A stretch of 64,000 nt of DNA from positions 124,001 to 188,000 of the forward strand of contig LATX02000233.1 of the NCBI GenBank assembly GCA_001466705.2, written 5' to 3'. The position numbers and the translations under genes were made by a program. The notes under the pieces were generated by a model. It searched no databases, was not told the DNA's origin, and saw only the letters and a list, made by a program, of their open reading frames with translations. The DNA is from Moniliophthora roreri. Its lineage: Eukaryota > Basidiomycota > Agaricomycetes > Agaricales > Marasmiaceae. Below are positions 56,714-64,000 of this stretch, one piece after another; within the stretch, counting starts at the first letter, position 1; the number at the start of each line of letters is the position of its first letter.

Positions 56714-57572
56714 GTGCATACCAAATAGAGAACGGGTGGATCCCGGATAATATAGCGGTAGGAGACTGGTGGGCCCACGTGCCCCTCAGTGGTATTGTAT
56801 GGGCTGAGCGAATCGGCTGTACCTTTCCCTCAAATTCAATTTCCAGGTACTGCGCGCAAGATACAGTCGCAATGGGCTCGCCATCTGGATTGGTAATCGT
56901 CTCAGAAGGATTACCCGAGGCTGAACCCACCGTTCGCGGTTTGAGATAAGAAGGTCGTTCTAAAGGTCCCTCTCGCCTCTCATTTCAAGTTTCTCCCCTT
57001 AGCCTGCCTCTTTTTGGTATGTGACTCCGGAAGACTGCAAGGCCTTCATCCATGCATACACGCCCAAGGCGTCCCTCTATGTTATGACATTTCTGATTAC
57101 CAACTGTTTAAGTCGTGCTGTGATTTGATCGGCTGTCGGTTAACTCTTCATGCGACGGGTGGGCCTTGCGGATTGAAATAATTTGAGATTTCTTATTGAG
57201 AAACTTGTTTTCCGATTAGTCGATCGAGCCGAATCTTGTGAATTTTTGAGGATAAGGAGGTCGGATATCGAGTCATTTGATTTGCGTCAGAGCCAAATCT
57301 AGTGTAATCTAGCAGGAAAATAAAATATTCGTACGATTTTTCGCCCTCGAATACACTAGATAGGACTATACTACATTCTCTCTATTATCTATACGGCCCG
57401 CGTAATATTATGCGTGCCTCTACGCAACGAGTGTGTCGTTACTAAGCACGCATATAGAAATTCCCAAACATCCAAGAACCGATAAATCAAATTTAGAGCT
57501 GAGGAGGCTCGTAATAATATTTTTCCAGCACGTGTCGATTATGTATGCGTTGCAAATTGGATTGTTGTCAGC
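56714..57572. other. Intergenic, no confident gene
   Basis: A minus-strand frame at 56679-56930 (ITNPDGEPIATVSCAQYLEI) begins where the AKR copy breaks off. It may be an exon fragment of an unrelated gene, but I do not recognise it. From about 57180 the DNA is AT-rich with nothing notable. Confidence 0.35.
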
Positions 57573-57581
57573 CTATATAAG
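57573..57581 (+). promoter_or_regulatory. TATA box of the secreted-protein gene
   Basis: CTATATAAG lies about 60 bp upstream of the ATG at 57637 in an AT-rich promoter. Confidence 0.55.
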
Positions 57582-57636
57582 CTTGGGGTGTTTCCAGCTG
57601 AATCTGCAAACTCTCTCCAGACACTCAGAAGCAACG

Positions 57637-58032
57637 ATGCTTTTAACTACTCTTCGTATCCTTCTCATCGGACTTGCCTTCGTCCAAACATCTATCGCCG
57701 AAGGCAAACCACTTCAATGCCGCTGCCGTGCAAACAATCATTGGCGCAACGAACAAACGAGCGGTGGATGCACTTATATTTCCAACATAAGCCCCGCCGC
57801 CTCCGGTACTAAGGTGGTCAAGGATGAATATGGCACTCTAACGGTAAACAAACACAACTTTTGACGAGGGACTTCTCATACTGACCTCTTAATTTAGTGC
57901 ATCATTCCCCAAAACATGGTAGCCATAATGAACAAAGGCAAAAACGGCCCGGTTGAAGATTGGCACACGTGGTGGAAGGGTGCGACAGGACGATGCGGTC
58001 TTTATCAAACAGATGGGTTGTGTTGGTACTAG
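57637..58032 (+). CDS. Small secreted cysteine-rich protein, 113 residues
   Basis: Two exons, 57637-57843 and 57898-58032, join in phase 0 with a 54-nt GT-AG intron. The N-terminus MLLTTLRILLIGLAFVQTSIA is a signal peptide with cleavage before EGKP. The mature part of about 90 residues has six cysteines, in QCRCRAN, GGCTY, TCII, GRCGL and GLCWY, enough for three disulfides. There is one possible N-glycosylation site context (NISP has Pro and is poor). No known family is recognised. Size and layout fit effector-like or antimicrobial-like small secreted proteins, but function is not shown. The upstream Met at 57433 in the same frame would destroy the signal peptide position and lies upstream of the TATA box. 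Confidence 0.75.
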
Positions 58033-58147
58033 CTCGCATACATAAACCATACGGAGACAACATAATGCCCTACCTCCTAGTATCCCAGGATTAATCTTGT
58101 GTCTTCTCCTAATGCTATCCTCTCCTCAATGTTAATGCGTAGAGTTG

Positions 58148-59495
58148 CATCAGCAAAATGGACACCTAAATATAATAAATTATAATGTATTTTGCCAATT
58201 TTAGTCCATTGTAATAGATTAAAATGCATTAAAATGAGACTGGTGTTATTATAATCCATTAAAATACAATAAAATGGGATGGTATTATTATAGTACATTA
58301 AAATGCAATAAAATGGGATGGTATTATTATAGTGTATTAAAAGAGACAGAGTTATTATAATGTAGTAAAATAGATTGTAACAGAGGCAATCAAAACAGTG
58401 CATTTTTATGCCTTCCAGAGGACAGGGAGAGGACTCTATAAAGTGAAGGGAAGCTTTTGGTTGGGGATTTGATCAATAGAAACAGCAAGGGGGTGGAGAT
58501 AGGTCTTTTGAGTAAGAGGATATATTGCACTATGTGTGGTAGTAAGTATATGGCACTATGGTACAGTAGTCTTGAGCACCCCATGGCTGCTGAGGTTGCT
58601 GACTAATCCAACTTGAGGTCAAGAGTTTGACTCATGGGGGTTGCAACAAATAAATATTATTTCTTTTTGTCCCCGACCCCCAGGTGGGGCCGATGCATTA
58701 TAATGGCTGAAATACATTATAATAGCCGAAATACATTATAATAGCCAAAATACATTATAATAGCCAGAATACATTATAACCATTTTGCTTCATTTTAATC
58801 CATTAAAATAAAGGAACAACAATTATATTACATTAAAATACACCATAATGATTATAATGTATTTTGGCCATTATAACGNATTATTATAGTGTATTAAAAT
58901 GCAATAAAATGAGACAGAGTTATTATAATGTAGTAAAATAGATTGTAACAGAGGCAATCAAAACAGTGCATTTTTATGCCTTCCAGAGGACAGGGAGAGG
59001 ACTCTATAAAGTGAAGGGAAGCTTTTGGTTGGGGATTTGATCAATAGAAACAGCAAGGGGGTGGAGATAGGTCTTTTGAGTAAGAGGATATATTGCACTA
59101 TGTGTGGTAGTAAGTATATGGCACTATGGTACAGTAGTCTTGAGCACCCCATGGCTGCTGAGGTTGCTGACTAATCCAACTTGAGGTCAAGAGTTTGACT
59201 CATGGGGGTTGCAACAAATAAATATTATTTCTTTTTGTCCCCGACCCCCAGGTGGGGCCGATGCATTATAATGGCTGAAATACATTATAATAGCCGAAAT
59301 ACATTATAATAGCCAAAATACATTATAATAGCCAGAATACATTATAACCATTTTGCTTCATTTTAATCCATTAAAATAAAGGAACAACAATTATATTACA
59401 TTAAAATACACTATAATGATTATAATGTATTTTGGCCATTATAATGTATTTCACTCATTTTATTCCAATATATTTAGGTGTCCATTTTGCTGATG
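58148..59495. mobile_element. TIR element built of CATTATAATG palindromes
   Basis: Perfect 27-nt inverted termini occur at 58148-58174 and 59469-59495 (CATCAGCAAAATGG...CTAAATATA). Both sides are dense in CATTATAATG, a 10-bp palindrome, and variants every 15-30 bp. The core carries a tRNA-like segment (A-box-like GGCTGCTGAGG near 58585). An N at 58879 duplicates about 530 bp, so the true element may be only about 0.8 kb. No coding region is present, and frames repeated at 58390 and 58958 are the same non-coding core. Confidence 0.7.
58879..58879. other. Single N, probable contig join with unmerged overlap
   Basis: 58880-59410 repeats about 58330-58862 almost exactly, differing by a few bases at the edges. 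Confidence 0.8.
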
Positions 59496-59740
59496 TGCAA
59501 TGTCATTCAACCTGCATAGACCTACAAATCATGTTTGTGGAGAATACATCAATTGTACTCACTACATCAACACACACTAAACCTCCGCCAACAATAAGAA
59601 AGCTGTTCGCCATTCACTGATGTATGACAATTAGCAAGTCTGGAAAGAATGTCCTTCTGGACCAGATCTTGAGTGTGGACTCAAAAGGTTGAGAAAGAGC
59701 ATGCGTTGAATAGCAACTGTCGTAGGTCTGCTCAGTGAAA

Positions 59741-62059
59741 GGTAAACCCCAGTGAGGTTTTACTGGACGCTATCAGACATTATCTGACAACACCCAACCT
59801 TGTCTGATAACGTCTGATAACGTCTGATAGTGTCCTTAACCCGGAATAATCTAGACGTTATCTGATGTTATCAGACATTATCAGATGTTTTGCAGGTAGC
59901 AACGGACAGGTTCTATTAGGCATCGGATTTTGTCTAATCACATCTAATAGTGTCTAATAATTAGCTATATTGCGAGGTACTAGAGTACAATTTATTACAT
60001 ATCAGTGCGAGCTCTCCAACCTAAGTATTACCGAATCTCCAAGACCCCACTGTACCCACGAGAGTGATCAAAAACCCTCTGTCCTAACCCTCCGCCTGAC
60101 TCCAAGCCCTCTGCCTTGAAACGAGGAGCATCACCATAACGACACGGCGAGCTGCAACACATAGAACATTTAGCACAAGGATAATGATATTTTAGGGTCA
60201 ACTCACGAGATATGTTGAAAGCAGTTCGGTGCCATCGTCTGGGACTTCTCTGAGGTGCCTGACACGTTAAAATATCCTTAGTTCCACAAAAACGATGAGT
60301 AAACAGTACGTGTACCTCGCCTGTACCATATTTCACTTCTGGGCTATGTCACTACTCCCTATATATCTTGAACCATCGAGGTTGATCTTGAGACGGTGAG
60401 AGGCCATGCAGATGGGAGAAAGAGTGGGTGGGAGCTGCTGAGAAGTGGGATGGTGGTGGTTAGAAAGAAGTGAGCGTGGGGATATTTAGGGCACAGGGGA
60501 ATTTGAGGCGAATTGTGCACAGACCACAAGGCACAAGTTTCTCTACACTGTCAACAACTGTGGGTATCATGTATGTATGGAAGGAAAGTTACACTGACAA
60601 GCTTTTTCACGTACAATTCTGAGAATGTTTGTTACATAAGTGGTATGTAAGCAGGCCCTGGGCAAGAAAGTGCTTTTTGAAAGTTCAGGTTATCCATGTC
60701 CCTCCCATGCCTGATTCAGTTCTAAATCATAAAATGAGGTCCTAGGAGGGCATTGGTGGCCAAATCAAGGACAGAGCATAAAGAGATAAGGGATTATAAG
60801 GATGCTTGCTTAAGGTCAGGCGCTAATCGTTCTTGAGCTTATACTGATACCATGATAAGCCCCCAGGGGGCCTAGTAACAGATCATCAGCGTAACTTTCC
60901 TTCCCTACATACACGATTACAGTTGCCTAGCAGGCTCAGGTTAACTTTGGCTCAGTGAATCGAGTGAATTGGAATTGATCAGTGCCAGATTAGTGCAGAT
61001 CCTGGATATTTACGGCAGAGAAGGCCTTCTAACAGCTGTTTGCCGCCGCCACCGACTGTATATGGAAACATATCATACAGAATACTTCATTCCCTCCAAA
61101 AACCAAGCACAAATTCAGTGTTCCCGCCTCTCGACACACCGAGAATGATACCAAAATTACCGGGAAATACTTTGTTCTGCATCCCAGACAAGGAGCCAAC
61201 TCCAGGGACTAGTGCCAGAAGTCGCAAAAAGTCTTTCTTACCTTAAAACTGGGTCAGCAAATATTTCAGCGAGTGGTACTTATATCTACCGAGGCCTCTG
61301 CACTCTTGTTGAAAATGTAGTGGGTGAAGGGGTGATGAACACTGGGAGTCCTCAACTATGAGCCACCATCCATGTTCTTGACACAATTTTACTTACCTCA
61401 CCATTCCTTCTTGATGATTCCACAAGGTCTCCAGACTTTCGCCTCTAGAATTTTACAGAGGTACGTGCCATGGGTGCACCGTCCTGAAATTCCACCAACC
61501 AATTGAACTCTATTGCAGGATCGCCTTTCAAATGGGTATCGCCATGGCGCAATACACATCAGCGCAAATCAATTCTCACGCTAGCCCACATGAGCAAGCA
61601 TGCAAGTTTGCAAGGGAAAAGTAGTGAGTTTCATGTCTTTACCAATAATAACAATAAGTGATATTCTACTTACATCCGCTGCGACACCTGGAACGATGAC
61701 ACCGTTGGATGGGGCCTAGGACAACTTCAGCGGGTTGGCTAGCAATTCAATTCAATTCAATTGGGCATTGACAGGTATCTATCGGCGTCAAGCTTCTATT
61801 GCAAGGTGAAGATTGCAAAGTTGAAAGTTAACCTAAGCCTGCTGGGCAACTGTACACGATACCCACAATTGTCAGGGGTGTAAGTTCGTCTCAAGCTGTT
61901 TGGTTATGCCTCAAGTTGGAGGCCTGGGAAGAAGTCGTCAAGCGATATTGATCGGATGGACGTCAGAAAACGTCAGGTGCATGTCAGAATTTCATAGATT
62001 TGTCTGATAACATCTGATGCTGTCTGATAGCGTCCAGTAACATCTTGTTGGGGGTAAAC
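59741..62059. mobile_element. TIR element T3 with TCTGATA arrays
   Basis: A perfect 20-nt inverted match, TTACTGGACGCTATCAGACA, lies at 59760-59779 and 62021-62040. It is preceded outward by imperfect TAAACCCC/TTTACCCCC ends at about 59741 and 62059. Subterminal DNA on both sides is an array of TCTGATAACRTCTGATA-type units on either strand, decaying to TCTAATA units by 59960. The 2-kb interior has no recognisable transposase. A possible minus-strand two-exon frame at 60028-60336 and a plus-strand frame at 61040-61246 are unassigned. Confidence 0.6.
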
Positions 62060-63180
62060 ATCCATCAATGCAGCATAACCAATGATAAGAATCGAGATTG
62101 TTTGTTACATCCACATACTTGTATATGAAGACATCTTTCTGGCCTTGTGAATGCCAAACTCGTTCACCCAAACAAGATCAGCTTTTGTCTGGGAGAATGC
62201 ATACCCATTAACTTGGTATATGCGAAATCGTCCACACCAAAGCGGCCATAGCCAGATGAGCCTCCACGTATCATTGAGAGCCGAGTTCAACGTTCAGGTC
62301 CGTTGGAGAAGATTCGTTCGGCGATTTGGGATATGCAAAAGGATAGAGGTGTTGAATGATTACTCTTGTTAGATGAGAACTCCAAGGAGCTTGGTTGAGT
62401 TTGCGTTTGGACTGGGGAATGGCTGAATGCATTGTACACAGTAGAAATGCATGATAGCAACCATACATATGATCACAGCATTGATGAAAAAGTGGGGATT
62501 AATGTGTAGAGATTTGAGGGTTCCATGTAGCATGAGGAGGGATGCGAGGTGTCTGAGAGGCTGGTTGGTATGATTATGAAGGTTTCAAGAGTGAATGTGA
62601 AGATGGTAATCTGACCTGGAAGACGTTAGGATAATAAACAACTTGAAAGTGCTCCTTATTGTTATGCACCGTATTCAGAGTAGATAAAGATGCTAGCAGG
62701 AAGCATTTAGACCTTTCCCCCCCCAAGTGCCCAGATGCAGGAGGAGAGTTCTCCACGGGTGCGAGGAGACCTGCAATGTCAAGCCAGTAGAGAGATCTTG
62801 AGGACTATCATGGTAGTGGTACTGCTGAGAGTTGTTCCTGTAATGACTCGAACACTTCACATGGAACCACTACAAGATCTTTGTCTCCATATGGTGAGAA
62901 TAACAAGTGGGAATATGTGGCCTTGACGCTTGGATGTACAAAGTCCCGATTCCCAATGGGCAAGGTGCTTCTGGCATCTATTCTGAAGATGACACCTCGA
63001 GAAAGTACCCTCTCGATTTACAGAAAATGATCAGCATTATCAGAGGGGAGTGCTCAGTGTGGCCACTTCTTAGTCAGCCATCAGTGCTTTTCCCGCGCCC
63101 TATCAACACCCTAATAAGGCAACACAACCCACTCTAACACTTTTCTGAGTGATTCTGAGCTTAACCCTATGTTTTATAGA
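62060..63180. other. Intergenic, dispersed segment at 62212-62280, no gene seen
   Basis: Apart from the segment shared with 51233-51300, I see only short frames without domains. Confidence 0.4.
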
Positions 63181-63219
63181 TAAAAAGATGCTTCTATAAT
63201 TAAATTTGAGTGTATAAAA

Positions 63220-63460
63220 AGCTAAACCTAACCCCGAACCCCGAACCCTAACTGTGGGGCGTTCCCCCCCGCACCCCCCCTTGAAATATCCTCTAATCCC
63301 TAACCCTCTTGCGGGGTGTTCCCCCCCTCCACCCCCCCTCTAACCACAAACCCCTAACCTGAACCTCTAACACCTAACCCTAACTGTCTCAGCCTAGGTT
63401 CAAGCCCTTGAGCACACTACCTATCTCTAACCCTGAACCTGAACCCCTAAGCGGGGGACG
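63220..63460. repeat. Degenerate CCCTAA-like and G/C-run tract
   Basis: Scattered AACCCTAAC, CCCTAACC and CCCCGAAC units alternate with GGGGCGTTCCCCCCC-like runs, and the tract is followed by a GACGCTTCGCGCC motif and a poly-A run at about 63489. It resembles subtelomeric or satellite debris. Confidence 0.5.
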
Positions 63461-64000
63461 CTTCGCGCCGCAGACCGCTACGCGATCTTCAAAAAAAAAA
63501 AAAAAAGAAAAACTGGCTCCCAAAATGACCGAACTGTGGCTATGAAAAAGCCTCTCTACGCCTATAAGCATATCCACTATGCCATGATGCTGTCCAAGAC
63601 GTAGAAGGTGTCCAGATCATACTCGCTTCCTGATCGGGCTGGCGGGAAGTGTCACCAAAAAGGGAAAGCGGGCGCGGCTGATGGCTGACTAAGAAGTGGC
63701 CACACTGACTACTCGCACTTATGCAGCCTCCACCACTCGACATGTTGCATCGAAGATTTTTTGTTTTGCGAGACATCATATCACATACAGAATCATATTC
63801 CAAACTGGAGGCAGCAGAATGGAATGATTTTCTGGGTATGATCGTTGCCGATGGGCTCGATGAATGTATATGAATGTATCGAGTTTACAAGACGCAACGA
63901 TTCCCAAACGTTGAACCTACACAGCCTAGACGTAGCTACCGGAAGCTCAAAGACAAGCTTTCGGAGTAGTCACAAATCCAATAGTAAGGAGGAGGTATAC
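63461..64000. other. Right edge, no gene seen
   Basis: A poly-A run, then unique sequence. The minus-strand frame at 63540-63803 has no recognisable domain. Confidence 0.4.

Noticed and set aside
58390..59152. Repeated 64-residue protein at 58390 and 58958
   Set aside because: Both lie in the duplicated core of a TIR element on either side of an N, and no coding signature is present.
63220..63460. True chromosome end
   Set aside because: The CCCTAA-like units are scattered and degenerate, and unique sequence continues to 64000.

Overview
The window looks like accessory, repeat-rich DNA from a filamentous fungus, most likely an agaricomycete basidiomycete (inference). The reasons are genes cut by many 45-60 nt introns, a DUF7918-type protein, an aryl-alcohol-dehydrogenase-like aldo-keto reductase, a chromodomain Ty3/gypsy retroelement, and a family of NACHT/STAND (NLR-like) genes. 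Nothing bacterial or viral dominates.

Region 1 to about 48.3 kb is an NLR cluster. There are five related STAND genes, called here S1 to S5. S1 lies on the plus strand at the left edge and is decayed. S2 (5.0-10.0 kb, minus) is intact, with nine phase-consistent exons and about 1,534 residues. S3 has lost its NACHT core, contains a foreign block carrying an intact DUF7918 gene, and is split by a 5.8-kb terminal-inverted-repeat (TIR) transposon. S4 is split by gypsy retroelement sequence and assembly gaps. S5 is complete apart from one in-frame stop codon. S2 to S5 each end tail-to-tail, 150-315 bp from a copy of a mucin-like single-pass membrane protein gene. Only the copy beside S2 is intact; the other three are remnants. 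The layout is therefore a segmental duplication of a convergent membrane-protein/NLR pair. S2 and S3 carry a helical N-terminal region resembling the fungal STAND Goodbye/DUF7708 type, while S4 and S5 replace it with a 12-codon first exon.

Region 48.6-51.2 kb is a second element with the same CCATGTAG termini. It cuts a small secreted-protein gene after its signal peptide and holds 189-bp tandem repeats and a telomere-like tract. Region 52.2-57.0 kb is more ordinary: an intact fumarase/aspartase-superfamily lyase (PcaB-like), an intact seven-exon aldo-keto reductase and its decayed inverted copy. A 113-residue cysteine-rich secreted protein follows at 57.6 kb.

Region 58.1-62.1 kb holds two more TIR elements, each with its own subterminal array of short motifs. 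The right edge is degenerate CCCTAA-like and low-complexity DNA. Five single N characters appear to be contig joins. Most sit beside near-exact duplicated sequence, so several apparent duplications there are probably assembly artefacts.
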